Below the pieces are notes generated by a model. The model was not told the DNA's origin. It saw nothing but the letters and a program-made list of their open reading frames with translations, and ran no database searches. Shown here in pieces: positions 8,305-17,761 of a DNA stretch of 64,000 nucleotides (positions within the stretch are counted from its first letter, which is position 1; each line of letters begins with the position of its first letter). The stretch is from Alphaproteobacteria bacterium. GTDB lineage: Bacteria; Pseudomonadota; Alphaproteobacteria; Acetobacterales; Acetobacteraceae. A program made the position numbers and the translations under genes. Location: the NCBI GenBank assembly GCA_026400815.1, contig JAPLOI010000077.1, positions 1-64,000 on the forward strand, in the 5' to 3' direction.

Positions 8305-9293
8305 CCCCCGGTCCCACTGCCAACACGGGGATCGAGCAGGGCGTAGGCGAGATCCACCAGCAGGTTGACCAGCATCACCACCATGGCGCTGAGCAGCATG
8401 ACGCCGAGGAGCAGAGGCGTGTCTCGCCGGGCGACGGCTTCGCTGGCCAGGCGGCCGAGGCCGGGGATGGCGAAGACAGATTCGATCACCACGCTGCCGC
8501 CGAGCATGGCGGCGGATTGCAGGCCGAGCATGGTGACGACCGGTAGGAGCGCGTTGCGGACGACGTGGCGCAGGACGAGGCGGGCGCCGTGCATGCCGCG
8601 GGCGCGGGCGGCGCGGACGAAATCCTGCGCCCAGAGCTCGGCCATGCCGTCGCGCATCAGGCGGAGGTAGAGCGCCATGTAGACGAGGCCGAGGGAGAGG
8701 ACGGGCAAGACGAGGTGGCGCCCTATGTCGGCCGCGCGGTCCCATCCCGTGAGGCCGGAGGCGACGGTTTCGATGCCGCCGCTGGGCAGCCAGCGGCGCT
8801 CCACCGAGAAGGCGACGATGAGGACGAGGCCGAGCCAGAAGCCGGGCATGGCGTAGAGGGCGATGGCGGCGAGCGACAGCGTGCGGTCCTGCAGGGAGCC
8901 CGGGCGGGCGCCGCAGAGGATGCCGAGCAGGGAGCCGAGGGAGAGGGCGAGCAAGGTGGCCAGGCCCATCAGCAGCAGGGTGTTGGGCAGGCGGGCCAGA
9001 ACCACATCCAGCACCGGGCGGCCGAAGGCGGTGGACCAGCCGAGATCGAGCCGCGCCAGGGCCGAGATATAGGCGAGGAAGCGGGGCAGGGGGCCCTGGT
9101 CCAGCCCCCATTCGGCGCGCAGGGCGGCCATCTGGGCGGCATCCCCGCCGCCGATGCCGGCCAGGTAGGCGTCCACCGCGTCGCCGGGAGCGGATTCCAG
9201 CAGCGCGAAGGCGCCGAGCACGACGAGGGCGAAGACCGGCACCACGCCGATGAGGCGGCGGCGCATGAGGGCCAGGGGGCGGCGGCCGGCCAT
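8301..9293 (-). CDS. Oligopeptide/dipeptide ABC importer permease (DppB type)
   Basis: This 330-residue permease has an N-terminal helix right after a basic stretch (RRRLIGVVPVFALVV), the DLGWS motif, a large periplasmic loop and the EAA loop (ARARGMHGARLVLRHVVRNALLPV) that docks the ATPase. A TM helix then ends at LLVDLAYALLDPR, the DppB C-terminal signature. It forms the translocation pore with the adjacent DppC-type permease. It starts 4 bases after the solute-binding protein stop and ends overlapping the next start. Confidence 0.94.
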   Translation of the reverse strand: MAGRRPLALMRRRLIGVVPVFALVVLGAFALLESAPGDAVDAYLAGIGGGDAAQMAALRAEWGLDQGPLPRFLAYISALARLDLGWSTAFGRPVLDVVLARLPNTLLLMGLATLLALSLGSLLGILCGARPGSLQDRTLSLAAIALYAMPGFWLGLVLIVAFSVERRWLPSGGIETVASGLTGWDRAADIGRHLVLPVLSLGLVYMALYLRLMRDGMAELWAQDFVRAARARGMHGARLVLRHVVRNALLPVVTMLGLQSAAMLGGSVVIESVFAIPGLGRLASEAVARRDTPLLLGVMLLSAMVVMLVNLLVDLAYALLDPRVGSGTGG

Positions 9294-9297
9294 GGGG

Positions 9298-10887
9298 TCA
9301 GTCCGCGAAGCCCGTATCGGCCCAGTTCGAGACCGCCCAGCGCGGGTTGTTGGAGACGTTCAGCAGGTTGTCTCGCGCCACCGTGATGAAGCTGAATTCG
9401 GCGACGTTCACCAGGGCGACGTCGTCGGTCACCTGCTTCTGGAAGGCGTTGTAGAGGCGCACGCGCTCGGCATCGTCGATGGTGGCGGCGGCCTGCTTGA
9501 TGAGGGCATCGACCTCCGGGTTTTCGTAGCCGTACTGGTTGGCGAAGGGCACGCCGGCGGGCAGGCCGCTTTGGAACAGGATGGTGGTGGAGATGGCGGG
9601 GTCGCCGCGATAGACCGGGGTGGCCACGGTGATGTCGAAGGCGCGGTCGGTGTAGACGGCGCGCAGATGGGCCGGCGTGTCGTTGGAGACGATGGTGGCG
9701 TCGATGCCAACGGCGGCGAGGGCCTGGCGCAGGTAGTCGCCGAACTGGCGGGTTTCGTTGAAGAACGGCGCGGGCAGCAGGCGCAGGCGGAAGCGGATGC
9801 CGCCTTCGCCGCGGGGGTAGCCGGCTTCGTCCAGCAGCTGGTTGGCGCGCTGGGGGTTGAAGCCGTAGCCGGCGACGTCGGTGGCGTGGAAGACGCGGTC
9901 GTTCTTGGGGACGGGGCCCTGGCTGGTGGCCGCGAAGCCGCGGAAGATGGCGCGGACGACGAAATCGCGGTCGATGGCGTGGGCGATGGCGCGGCGGACG
10001 CGGACGTCGGACAGTTCCTTGCGGCGGTGGTTGATTTCCACGACGAGCTGGTAGGTGAGGCCCTCGTAGCCGTTGGAATAGACCTTGAGGCCTGGGACTT
10101 TTGCGATGCGATCGAGGTCCGCCAGCGGGACGGCGGAGAAGGCGGCGAGCTGGATTTCCTCCGCCTCCAGCGCGTTGGCGGCGGCGGCGCGATCGGGCAG
10201 GACGCGGTAGACGATCTCGTTGAGGAAGGGGCGTGCCTGGTCCCAGTAGGCGGGGTTGCGGACGAGGCGGGTGTATTCGCCCGGGCGCCATTCGGCGAAG
10301 CGGAACGGGCCGGTGCCGACCAGCTTCTGGTTGGCGGGGTTCCGCATGATGTCGGTGCCCTCGTAGAGGTGCTTCGGCACCACGGCGGTCAGCGCCGGCA
10401 GGGCGTTGCGGATGAGCTGGGCCGGGGTGGGGACGGCGAAGCGGAAGATGGCGGTGTTGGCGTCCGGCGTTTCCACCGCTTCCAGCTCGCGGAACACGGC
10501 GCGGCCGAGATTGCCGTGCTTCTTCCAGACCTCCAGCGCGGAGAAGGCCACGTCGGCGGAGGAGAACGGCTTGCCGTCGTGCCAGGTAACGCCTTGGCGC
10601 AGGGTGAAGGTGAGGGAGCGGCCGTCTGCGGCACCTTCCCAGGATGTGGCGAGGCGGGGGGCGAGGCCGTCCTTGGCCCGGTAGTCGGCTTCGGCCAGGG
10701 GTTCGATGACCTTGCTGGCGACGAAGAACACGCCATTGCTGGCGATGATGGCGGGGTTGAGGTTGGGGGGCTCGGAATCGGCGGCGACGGTGAGGCGGCC
10801 GCCGCGCTTCTGGGCGAGGGCGGGGCGGGGCAGGAAGGGCAGGGCGGCGGCGCCGGCGAGGAGGCGGCGGCGGGTGGGTGCGTTCAT
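9298..10887 (-). CDS. ABC importer extracytoplasmic solute-binding protein, family 5
   Basis: This 529-residue precursor has an N-terminus with a run of three arginines and LLAGAAALPFLPRPALAQ, a Tat- or Sec-type signal peptide cleaved near residue 26. The mature part has family-5 motifs (PPNLNPA near the start; a YEGTDIMRNPANQKLVGTGPF region; RAIAHAIDRDFV). It would capture peptides or similar solutes in the periplasm. The start at 10887 was preferred because GAGGG lies 4-8 bases upstream; an ATG 24 bases earlier is poorly placed. It is the first gene of the importer operon. Confidence 0.92.
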   Translation of the reverse strand: MNAPTRRRLLAGAAALPFLPRPALAQKRGGRLTVAADSEPPNLNPAIIASNGVFFVASKVIEPLAEADYRAKDGLAPRLATSWEGAADGRSLTFTLRQGVTWHDGKPFSSADVAFSALEVWKKHGNLGRAVFRELEAVETPDANTAIFRFAVPTPAQLIRNALPALTAVVPKHLYEGTDIMRNPANQKLVGTGPFRFAEWRPGEYTRLVRNPAYWDQARPFLNEIVYRVLPDRAAAANALEAEEIQLAAFSAVPLADLDRIAKVPGLKVYSNGYEGLTYQLVVEINHRRKELSDVRVRRAIAHAIDRDFVVRAIFRGFAATSQGPVPKNDRVFHATDVAGYGFNPQRANQLLDEAGYPRGEGGIRFRLRLLPAPFFNETRQFGDYLRQALAAVGIDATIVSNDTPAHLRAVYTDRAFDITVATPVYRGDPAISTTILFQSGLPAGVPFANQYGYENPEVDALIKQAAATIDDAERVRLYNAFQKQVTDDVALVNVAEFSFITVARDNLLNVSNNPRWAVSNWADTGFAD

Positions 10888-10920
10888 CGGGCCCTCGGGC
10901 ATCTGGGTCACGGGAGCATC

Positions 10921-11943
10921 CTAGGCCGGGGCGGCGGCGCGTTCGAAGGCCAGGAGGCCCTGTTCGATGGTTTCGCGCGACAGGTCCTTCGTGATGAACA
11001 CGATGCGGCTGGTGCGCGGGTCGTCGGGCGGCCAGGCAGGGAGCAGCACGGGTTCGTGGAACATGTGCTGCACGCCGTGGATGGCCACGGGGCGGTCCTG
11101 GCCGACGAGGTTCAGGATGCCTTTCACGCGCAGCAGGTTCTCGCCCCGGGTGCCGATCAGCATTTCCAGGCACATGCCGATGCCGGACCAGTGCAGGGGC
11201 TGTTCGAAGGTGAGGCAGAAGGAGTGGATGCTGCCATCGTGCGCGCCGCCCTTGCCCCAGGCGGCGTCGTTCAGCCAGGTCTTCACCTCGGCGATCTTGC
11301 CCTCGGCGTCGAACAGGCCGCATTCGAGGATGGCGTTGGGGTCGATCTCGCCGCGCTGGGTGGCAATGATGGGGGCGCCGGGGTTCAGGGCCGTGATGCG
11401 GGCGTAGAGGGCTTCCGGTGCGGTGGCGAGGTCGGTCTTTGAGAGGATGATGCGGTCGGCCATGGCGAGCTGGCGCACCGCTTCCTCGTGGGCGTTCAGG
11501 GTCGCCAGGCCGTGCACGGCATCGATCACGGTGATGATGCCGTCCATGCGGTAGTGGCGGGCCAGGGCGACATCGGCCAGCAGGCTTTGCACCACCGGGG
11601 CGGGGTCGGCCAGGCCGGTGGTTTCGACCACCACGCGCTTCACCTCGCCGGTGCGCACCCGCGGCACGAGGTCGGCCAGGGCGCGGGCGAGGTCGCCGCC
11701 GACGGAGCAGCACAGGCAGCCGGAGGGGAGCAGGACGGTGGTGTCGTCCAGCTTCTGCACCAGCAGATGGTCGATGCCGATTTCGCCGAATTCGTTCACC
11801 AGCACCGCGGTGCCGGCCATTTCAGGCTTGGGCAGCAGGCGGTTGAGCAGGGTGGTCTTGCCGGCGCCGAGGAAGCCGGTGAGGACCGTGAGGGGAACTG
11901 GGCTCCGTGGGCCGCTTTGCGGCACGCTAATGGCTGTGGCCAT
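10921..11943 (-). CDS. COG0523 (CobW/ZNG-type) zinc chaperone GTPase
   Basis: This 340-residue G3E GTPase has Walker [10 protein letters not shown] (23-31), the metal-binding GCLCC motif (75-79) and SKTD (168-171) in place of the usual NKxD guanine-specificity motif. A CobW C-terminal domain follows. Family members pass Zn or Co to client proteins, and many are zinc-starvation genes. The ATG at 11943 lies inside the end of hisI (17-base overlap), and both are divergent from a Zur-type regulator. That context favours a zinc role over cobalamin synthesis, with no cob genes nearby. Confidence 0.88.
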   Translation of the reverse strand: MATAISVPQSGPRSPVPLTVLTGFLGAGKTTLLNRLLPKPEMAGTAVLVNEFGEIGIDHLLVQKLDDTTVLLPSGCLCCSVGGDLARALADLVPRVRTGEVKRVVVETTGLADPAPVVQSLLADVALARHYRMDGIITVIDAVHGLATLNAHEEAVRQLAMADRIILSKTDLATAPEALYARITALNPGAPIIATQRGEIDPNAILECGLFDAEGKIAEVKTWLNDAAWGKGGAHDGSIHSFCLTFEQPLHWSGIGMCLEMLIGTRGENLLRVKGILNLVGQDRPVAIHGVQHMFHEPVLLPAWPPDDPRTSRIVFITKDLSRETIEQGLLAFERAAAPA

Positions 11944-12328
11944 GGCCGTAGAGCTGTTCGGGTGAGACCTGGGGATCGGCGATTTCCACCAGCGTGCCGT
12001 CGCGTGCGGCGCGGTAGAAGCAGTCTCGCCTGCCGGTGTGGCAGGCCACGCCCTGCTGGTCGACCAGGAGGAGGATGGTGTCGCCATCGCAATCCAGGCG
12101 CAGTTCCACCAGCCGCTGCTGCTGGCCGGAGCTTTCGCCCTTGCGCCACAGCTTGCCGCGGCTGCGGCTGAAGTAGCAGACCCGGCCGGTGGCCAGGGTT
12201 TCGGCGATCGACTCGCGGTTCATCCAGGCCATCATCAGCACCTCGCCGGTGTCGTGCTGCTGGGCGATGGCCGGAACGAGGCCGTTGGCGTCGAAGCTGA
12301 TGGCAGACAGTATGTGCGTGCTCTCCAT
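11927..12328 (-). CDS. hisI: Phosphoribosyl-AMP cyclohydrolase
   Basis: This 133-residue enzyme opens the purine ring of PR-AMP in histidine synthesis. The Mg site DCDGDT and the zinc cysteines (Cys of DCDGD, and both Cys of [12 protein letters not shown]) are present, so it looks catalytically intact. It has no fused HisE and no other his genes beside it. Together with a COG0523 GTPase and Zur this resembles the zinc-stress 'hisI2' arrangement described for COG0523 neighbourhoods, but it could equally be the only hisI in the genome. The start is 18 bp from the divergent zur start. Confidence 0.9.
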   Translation of the reverse strand: MESTHILSAISFDANGLVPAIAQQHDTGEVLMMAWMNRESIAETLATGRVCYFSRSRGKLWRKGESSGQQQRLVELRLDCDGDTILLLVDQQGVACHTGRRDCFYRAARDGTLVEIADPQVSPEQLYGHGHSH

Positions 12329-12330
12329 GA

Positions 12331-12344
12331 GTGCTACATTGCAC
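12331..12344. promoter_or_regulatory. Candidate Zur operator between hisI and zur
   Basis: The 18 bp between the two divergent start codons contain GTGC-TACATT-GCAC, a dyad with 4-base arms. A regulator bound here would cover both translation starts. It only partly resembles known alphaproteobacterial Zur boxes, so the call rests on position and symmetry. Confidence 0.35.
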
Positions 12345-12346
12345 GG

Positions 12347-12820
12347 ATGCCGCCGGAATTCACCCCCGTTACCATCGCCAAGCTCGATCACGCCGCCGCG
12401 TTGTGCGACCGGCGCGGCACCAAGCTGACCGAGCTGCGCCGCATCGTGCTTGGGCTGATCCTGGATGCGGAGGCGCCGACCGGGGCCTATGACCTGCTGG
12501 AAAAGCTGCGCAGCCATCGCGGGGCGAGCGCGCCGCCCACCGTGTATCGTGCGCTGGATTTCCTGCAGGAGCAGGGCTTCGTGCACCGGATCGAGCGGCT
12601 TTCGGCCTTCGTGGGCTGCATCGATGCACACAGCCATGACGGGGACCACCATCACGCCGCGCAGTTCCTGATCTGCCGCACGTGTGGGCAGGCGACGGAG
12701 ATCGACGACCATCACCTGGCGCATGCGTTGGTGCATGCCGCGGAGGCGGTGGGGTTCAAGGTGAGTGGGGCGACGATCGAGGCCGAGGGGACCTGCGCGA
12801 AGTGCCGGGCGGCGGCTTGA
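12347..12820 (+). CDS. zur: Fur-family zinc uptake regulator
   Basis: This 157-residue regulator has a winged helix with [20 protein letters not shown] (63-82). A His-rich metal region (HSHDGDHHH, 95-103) follows, with two CxxC structural-zinc pairs (110/113 and 150/153). Fur-family proteins with this C-terminal CxxC pair and this neighbourhood are usually Zur. It represses zinc-acquisition and zinc-sparing genes when zinc is bound. It is divergent from hisI and the COG0523 gene, its probable targets. It ends one base before the convergent purC stop. Confidence 0.85.
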   Translation: MPPEFTPVTIAKLDHAAALCDRRGTKLTELRRIVLGLILDAEAPTGAYDLLEKLRSHRGASAPPTVYRALDFLQEQGFVHRIERLSAFVGCIDAHSHDGDHHHAAQFLICRTCGQATEIDDHHLAHALVHAAEAVGFKVSGATIEAEGTCAKCRAAA

Positions 12821-12821
12821 A

Positions 12822-13787
12822 CTAGAAGTAGCGCGCGAGGTTGGTTCGCACGCGGTCCAACACCGGCACGGCGGGGTCGGGCAGGGGCAGGGGCTGGCCG
12901 GTGATCGCGGCGAAGACGTTCACGTAGATATCGGCGGCCTGGAGGACGATCTCCTGGGGGATTTCGGGGATGTCGTCCTTGTAGGGGTCGCAGCGCGCCA
13001 CCACCCAGGACCGCACGAAGTCCTTGTCGAAGCTTTGCGGGGCGGTGCCGGCTTCGAAGCGCTGGGGGTAGGTTTCGGCGAACCAGTAGCGGCTGGAATC
13101 CGGGGTGTGGATTTCGTCGGCCAGCACGATGCTGCCATCGGGCGCGAAGCCGAATTCGTATTTGGTGTCCACCAGGATCAGGCCGCGCGCGGCGGCCATC
13201 TCGCGGCCATGGGCGAAGAGGGCCAGCGCCTTGGCGCAGACTTCATCCCACTGCGCCTGGGTGAGCAGGCCGGTGGCGACGATCTCGGCCGGGGTGAGTT
13301 CCTCGTCGTGGCCGGCGTCGAAGGCCTTGCTGGTGGGGGTGATGATGGTGGCCGGCAGCTTCTGGTTCGGGCGCATGCCGTCCGGGAAGCGGTGGCCGTA
13401 CATCTCGCGGCGGCCGGCCTTGTACATCGACAGGATCGAGGTGGAGGTGGTGCCGGCCAGGTAATCCCGCACCACCACTTCCACCGGCATGATGGTGAGG
13501 CTGCGGCAGAGCAGCACGTTGGGGTCGGGGTATTCCAGCACGTGGTTGGGGCAGAGATCGGCAGTATGGTCGAACCAGAACCTGGCGATCTGGGTCAGCA
13601 CCTGGCCCTTCAGCGGCACGGCGGTGAGGATGCGGTCGAAGGCGGAGAGACGATCGGTGGCGACGATCAGCCGCCGGCCGTCGCCGAGGTCGTAATTCTC
13701 CCGCACCTTGCCCCGGTAATGGCCGGGCAACTCCGGGATGGCGGCATCGCGGAGGGCGTAGTGGGCATACGGGGCAAGGTCGGGCAT
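12822..13787 (-). CDS. purC: Phosphoribosylaminoimidazole-succinocarboxamide (SAICAR) synthase
   Basis: This 321-residue enzyme has the ATP-grasp-like SAICAR fold: [14 protein letters not shown] with the family glycine-rich loop (about 24-37), [10 protein letters not shown] (43-52), VVRDYLAGT, and LVDTKYEFG with [10 protein letters not shown] towards the C-terminus. It joins aspartate to CAIR in purine synthesis. The length is that of the longer ADE1-like form rather than the roughly 240-residue E. coli form. It sits 4 bases after the upstream lyase gene and faces zur tail to tail. Confidence 0.95.
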   Translation of the reverse strand: MPDLAPYAHYALRDAAIPELPGHYRGKVRENYDLGDGRRLIVATDRLSAFDRILTAVPLKGQVLTQIARFWFDHTADLCPNHVLEYPDPNVLLCRSLTIMPVEVVVRDYLAGTTSTSILSMYKAGRREMYGHRFPDGMRPNQKLPATIITPTSKAFDAGHDEELTPAEIVATGLLTQAQWDEVCAKALALFAHGREMAAARGLILVDTKYEFGFAPDGSIVLADEIHTPDSSRYWFAETYPQRFEAGTAPQSFDKDFVRSWVVARCDPYKDDIPEIPQEIVLQAADIYVNVFAAITGQPLPLPDPAVPVLDRVRTNLARYF

Positions 13788-13791
13788 CTCG

Positions 13792-14985
13792 TCAGCGCCG
13801 CGCGTTCAGAACGGTGAGGCCCTGGGCAAGGTCCGCCTTGAGGTCGTCCGGGTCTTCCAGGCCGACATGCAGGCGCAGCATCTCGCCGCCGAACTGGCCG
13901 CTGCCCGCGGTGCGGGTGACGGTGCCGGTGGGCAGGGCCAGGCTCTCGAACCCGCCCCAGCTGGCGCCCTTGCCGAACAACTGCAGCGCCTCGGCCATGG
14001 CGTGCACGCTTTCGCGGGTGATGTCCTCGCGGAATACCACGCCGAACAGCGAGCAGGCGCCGGTGAAGTCGCGCTTCCAGATCTCGTGGCCCGGCGCGCC
14101 GGGCAGGGCGGGGTGCAGCACCTGCTTCACTTCCGGGCGGGTGCGCAGCCAGGCGGCGACTTCCACCGCCGACTTCTCCTGCCGGTCCATGCGCACGCCC
14201 ATGGTGCGGGCGCCGCGCAGGGCGAGCCAGCAATCATCGGGGCTGGCATACTGGCCGAGGATCACGGAGGTGCTGCGCACCCGCTCCCAATCCTCCTGCG
14301 AGTTCACGGTGATGGAGCCGAGCAGCACGTCGGAATGGCCGACGACATACTTCGTCAGCGCCTGGATCGACACGTCCACGCCATGCTGGAAGGGCTGGAA
14401 GTGGTGGATGCCCCAGGTGTTGTCCATCAGCACCTTGGCGCCACGCTTCTTGGCCACGGCGGCCAGCGCCGGCACGTCCTGCACCTCGAAGGTGTGGCTG
14501 CCAGGGCTTTCGAGATAGAGCACCGTGGTGTTGGGCTGGAACAACGCCTCGATGGCTTCCCCGCTGATGCTGGGGTCGTAGTAGGTGGTGGCGACGCCCA
14601 TCTTGCTGAGGAAATTGTCGCAGAAAGTGCGGGCGGGGCCGTAGCAGCTATCGGGCATCAGCACGTGCTCGCCGGCCTTCAGGTACGCCAGCAGCGGCAC
14701 GGTGACGGCGGCCAGCCCGGTGGAGACGATCTGGCAGCGCGTGCCGCCCTCGATTTCCGCCACCACGTTTTCCAGCGCCCAATGCGTGGCGCTGCCGCCG
14801 GTGCCGTAATGCGCCTTCTGCTCGAAGCGCTCATTGGCCGCATTGGTGCGCTCGCTCATGCTGCCATAGAGCATGGTGGAGCCGCGATGCACGGGCACGT
14901 TGACGAAGCCGCGCACATTGGTGCCGGCGCGCCCCGCGTGCGAAAGCCGGGTGAAGTAGCCCTGGCCTTCGGTTTTGTCGTTCAT
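13792..14985 (-). CDS. metC: Cystathionine beta-lyase / Cys-Met metabolism PLP enzyme
   Basis: This 397-residue gamma-family PLP enzyme has [14 protein letters not shown] at the N-terminus, SSG-like STGLAAV, MDNTWGI with the PLP-stacking region, and [17 protein letters not shown], whose Lys is the expected Schiff base. It would cleave cystathionine to homocysteine, pyruvate and ammonia, though specificity inside this family is hard to read. The start at 14985 is 1 base after the stop of the sulfurtransferase, so sulfur-amino-acid genes are paired here, with purC following 4 bases later. Confidence 0.87.
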   Translation of the reverse strand: MNDKTEGQGYFTRLSHAGRAGTNVRGFVNVPVHRGSTMLYGSMSERTNAANERFEQKAHYGTGGSATHWALENVVAEIEGGTRCQIVSTGLAAVTVPLLAYLKAGEHVLMPDSCYGPARTFCDNFLSKMGVATTYYDPSISGEAIEALFQPNTTVLYLESPGSHTFEVQDVPALAAVAKKRGAKVLMDNTWGIHHFQPFQHGVDVSIQALTKYVVGHSDVLLGSITVNSQEDWERVRSTSVILGQYASPDDCWLALRGARTMGVRMDRQEKSAVEVAAWLRTRPEVKQVLHPALPGAPGHEIWKRDFTGACSLFGVVFREDITRESVHAMAEALQLFGKGASWGGFESLALPTGTVTRTAGSGQFGGEMLRLHVGLEDPDDLKADLAQGLTVLNARR

Positions 14986-14986
14986 C

Positions 14987-15847
14987 TCAGTTGGTCTCCA
15001 CAGGGGTATCGGGGCGGCCGCCCCATTCGGTCCAGGACCCGTCGTACACCGCACCGGCCGGCAGGCCGGCGAGGGTGAGGCCGAGGGTGAGGATGCAGGC
15101 CGTCACGCCGCTGCCGCAGGAGGTGACGAGCGGGCGGCTGCCATCGGCACCGGCGGCGAGGAAGCGCGCGCGCAGGCGCTCGGGCGGCAACAGCGTCTGG
15201 TCGCCAGCGAGCAGCTCCGTATAGGGCAGGTTGGCCGCACCAGGCATGTGGCCGGAGCGCATGCCGGGGCGGGGCTCCGGCACCGCGCCGGTGAAGCGGC
15301 CAGCGGCGCGGGCATCCAGCACCAGCTCCGCCTGCGTGGCCACGTTGCCCAGAATGTCGCCCACGCCGCGCAGGCGGGTGGCGCGGAAATCCGGGCGGAA
15401 GCTGCCGGGCGCGGCCAGGGAGGGGGCGCCTTCCTCGGTCTTGCGGCCTTCGGCGACCCATTTCGGCAGGCCGCCATCGAGCACGGCGGCGCGATCGTGG
15501 CCGAACAGGCCCATCATCCACCAGCCACGCGCGGCCGAGGCCAGGCCCTTCTGGTCGTAGAACACCACCATGCTGCTGTTGGAGATGCCCAGCGCGGCCA
15601 ACTTCGCGGCAAAGCGGCCGGCGGTGGGGACCATGTGCGGCAGGTCGGTATCTGCGTCCGCGATATCGTCGATGTCGAAGAACCGGGCGCCGGGGATGTG
15701 CGCCTTGGCGAATTCCGCCTTGCCGTCCTTCGGCTCGTTCGGGAGGTATTTCGTGGTGTCGAACACCACGAGATCGGCCTGGCCGAGGCGCTCGGCGAGC
15801 CAGTTGGTGGAGACCAGCGGATGCTGTGCCACGTGTGTTTCCTTCAT
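14987..15847 (-). CDS. sseA: 3-mercaptopyruvate / thiosulfate sulfurtransferase
   Basis: This 286-residue protein has two rhodanese domains. The N-terminal one is inactive and contains HIPGARFFDIDDIAD, and the C-terminal one has the active-site loop CGSGVTA. That loop fits 3-mercaptopyruvate sulfurtransferases (CG[S/T]GVT) better than thiosulfate-specific rhodaneses (CRxGxR). It moves sulfur from mercaptopyruvate to thiols or cyanide. It is 10 bases downstream of the AlaX gene and followed immediately by the cystathionine lyase gene. Confidence 0.92.
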   Translation of the reverse strand: MKETHVAQHPLVSTNWLAERLGQADLVVFDTTKYLPNEPKDGKAEFAKAHIPGARFFDIDDIADADTDLPHMVPTAGRFAAKLAALGISNSSMVVFYDQKGLASAARGWWMMGLFGHDRAAVLDGGLPKWVAEGRKTEEGAPSLAAPGSFRPDFRATRLRGVGDILGNVATQAELVLDARAAGRFTGAVPEPRPGMRSGHMPGAANLPYTELLAGDQTLLPPERLRARFLAAGADGSRPLVTSCGSGVTACILTLGLTLAGLPAGAVYDGSWTEWGGRPDTPVETN

Positions 15848-15857
15848 CTTCAGGGCT

Positions 15858-16571
15858 TCAGGCCGGCACGATCACGATGCGCCGGTTCTGCTTGCCCTTG
15901 TTCTCGATCTTCTGCACCGCCACGCGGCCGATTTCCCCGGTGCGGGCGACATGGGTGCCGCCGCAGGGCTGAAGATCGACCGGGGTTTCGCCGGCGCCGA
16001 TCCGCACCAGCCGCAGCCGGCCGGTGCCGCGCGGCGGCTGGACGGAGAGGGTGCGGACCAGGGTGGGGTTGGTATCCAGCACGCTTTCCTCCACCCATTC
16101 ATGCGCGATCGGGTGGTCCTCGGCGATCAGCGCGTTCAGCGCCGCCTCGATCGCGGCCTTGTCCGGCGCCTCCGGCAGGTTGAAATCGAGGCGCGAGCGG
16201 TCTCCGCCCACGGCGCCGCCGGTCACGGCGATGCCGGGCAGCACGGCGCACATCAGGTGCATGGCGGTATGCATGCGCATCAGGGCGAGGCGCGGTGCCC
16301 AGTCGATCTCACCGGTCACCTCCGCACCGGCCGGCGGCAGCGCGCTGCCCTCGGCCGGCACGTGCAGGATCGTCTCGCCTTCGCCCTTGATCGTCTCGGC
16401 CACGCGCATCTCGCCGCCATCCCAGCGCAGCATGCCGGTATCACCGGGCTGGCCGCCGGAGCGGGCGTAGAACACCGTGCGGTCCAGCACCACGCCCTCG
16501 GGCGCGGCCGAGACCACGCGCGCGGTGGTGCTGCGCTGATAGGAATCTTCCAGGAACAGGCGTTCGGTCAT
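15858..16571 (-). CDS. AlaX-type alanyl-tRNA editing protein
   Basis: This 237-residue stand-alone editing domain hydrolyses Ser- or Gly-mischarged tRNA-Ala. The zinc site is intact: H101 and H105 (MHTAMH) with C203 and H207 (PCGGTH). The N-terminal FYARSGGQPGDTG motif links it to the AlaRS editing fold (AlaX-M size class). It starts a leftward run alaX-sseA-metC-purC with short gaps; the functional link to sulfur genes is unclear. Confidence 0.92.
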   Translation of the reverse strand: MTERLFLEDSYQRSTTARVVSAAPEGVVLDRTVFYARSGGQPGDTGMLRWDGGEMRVAETIKGEGETILHVPAEGSALPPAGAEVTGEIDWAPRLALMRMHTAMHLMCAVLPGIAVTGGAVGGDRSRLDFNLPEAPDKAAIEAALNALIAEDHPIAHEWVEESVLDTNPTLVRTLSVQPPRGTGRLRLVRIGAGETPVDLQPCGGTHVARTGEIGRVAVQKIENKGKQNRRIVIVPA

Positions 16572-16663
16572 GCAATCCCCCGCAACAAGGCCGGGAGATT
16601 AGGCGCCCGCAGCCGCTTTGCACACCCGCAGAGGATGCGCGCCAGGGTTCACAGCGGGCGCGT

Positions 16664-17545
16664 TCAGCGGGCGCGGGCCGCCTCCACCATGCGCCGCACC
16701 TCGGCCGCCGCGGTGGCGCCCTTGGCGGCTTCGCGCCACTGCGTTTCGGCCACGCGCTGGTGGGCGGTGATGGCTTCATCCGCCGCGGTGATCATCGCCA
16801 CGCCGGGCGCGCCGAAGGGGCTGGCATCGGGGTGGAACGGGTTCATCGCCAGCGTGGCACGGTCGCGCGAGCGCAGGATCTCGAACCCGCCATTGAGGTC
16901 GGCGGCCTGCACCAGGCCGAACTGCAGGCCCATCGGCTCGGCTTCCATCAGCGAGGCGATGTTGTTCACCTCCGTGGCCGCCGCCTCTCGGCACATGCGA
17001 CGGGTGCGTTCCGAAACCTGCAGGCCCGGGGCCACGCCGTGTTCCAGCAGCTGGCGCACCCGCGTGGCCGGGACCATGGCGATGATGCCGGGCCGGCGCA
17101 TGTTGTACATCCGCTTGCGCGCGCCCAGGATGCCCAGCACCTGTTCGGCCGCGGCGCGGGCCGTGCTGCGGTCCACCCCCGCGGTTTCGGCGGCTTCCTC
17201 ATAGGCCGCGGCCAGCGCCTGGTCGTAGCCATCCGATGTCGTGAGATAGCAGAGCGGGCCGTTGACCATCAGGATCTGGTCGGCGGTTTCCTCCACCTGG
17301 CGGATGCGCTCCAGGTACCCCACCGGGCGATTATAATACTCCACCCCGATGCCCAGCAGCGACAGCGGCGAAATCTTAAGCAGTTCAGCAAGGCGCTTGA
17401 TGGTGTCGAGCTTGATCACCTCGCCCTTCTCGTAGCGGTAGAGCGCCGCGCGGGACACGCCGAGGCGCGCCGCGATCTCTTCCGCCCGCAGGCCGGATTC
17501 GAGCCGGTAGGCCCGCAATTGTTGGCCAATTTCCGTAAAGCGCAT
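16664..17545 (-). CDS. XRE/Cro-family transcriptional regulator with C-terminal sensor region
   Basis: This 293-residue protein has an N-terminal HTH (residues 5-60: LRAYRLESGLRAEEIAARLG, then SRAALYRYEKGEV) typical of the lambda-Cro/XRE fold. A largely helical domain of about 220 residues without a recognised name follows, probably for effector binding or oligomerisation. AGGAGG lies 10 bases before the ATG at 17545. It is next to garR and hyi on the same strand but separated by 216 bases with two strong palindromes, so it may have its own promoter and control these glyoxylate genes. Confidence 0.8.
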   Translation of the reverse strand: MRFTEIGQQLRAYRLESGLRAEEIAARLGVSRAALYRYEKGEVIKLDTIKRLAELLKISPLSLLGIGVEYYNRPVGYLERIRQVEETADQILMVNGPLCYLTTSDGYDQALAAAYEEAAETAGVDRSTARAAAEQVLGILGARKRMYNMRRPGIIAMVPATRVRQLLEHGVAPGLQVSERTRRMCREAAATEVNNIASLMEAEPMGLQFGLVQAADLNGGFEILRSRDRATLAMNPFHPDASPFGAPGVAMITAADEAITAHQRVAETQWREAAKGATAAAEVRRMVEAARAR

Positions 17546-17610
17546 CGGGGAAGGGCCTCCTGATCCAGGGTCGTGCCGTTCCCGGTGCGTGGCGCAGCGC
17601 ACGCGAAAAC

Positions 17611-17639
17611 GGCCGGCGTCTCAAGTTGAGGCGCCGGCC
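17611..17639 (-). terminator. Near-perfect 29-bp palindrome, probable terminator after garR
   Basis: GGCCGGCG and CGCCGGCC flank an inner CTCAA-G-TTGAG, so nearly the whole 29 bases are self-complementary. Read leftward (the garR direction) the stem is followed by GTTTTC, which suits an intrinsic terminator. The almost loopless centre is also what an operator for a dimeric regulator would look like. Confidence 0.45.
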
Positions 17640-17687
17640 ATTAATATTCTTGCGGATCGGTTAATTCAAGACCGGATCGCGCCGTAC

Positions 17688-17700
17688 GAGACAATGTCTC
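17688..17700. promoter_or_regulatory. 13-bp palindrome GAGACA-A-TGTCTC, candidate operator
   Basis: This is a perfect dyad with a single central base, 143 bp upstream of the XRE-family regulator start and just past the garR stop. It could be the binding site of that regulator. No further copy was noticed in the garR/hyi region. Confidence 0.3.
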
Positions 17701-17761
17701 CGTAAACGTTACGCAGCCATGGCTGCGCGCGTGACGGAAACGTTTGCCGCGCTGGCCCGGC

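Noticed and set aside
9250-11442. Long plus-strand open frame across the binding-protein and COG0523 genes
   Set aside because: Gly/Ala/Glu-rich shadow with no motif; the minus strand carries clear families.
10921-11943. Considered as cobalamin gene cobW
   Set aside because: No cobalamin genes are present; hisI and zur neighbours fit a zinc-related COG0523 member.
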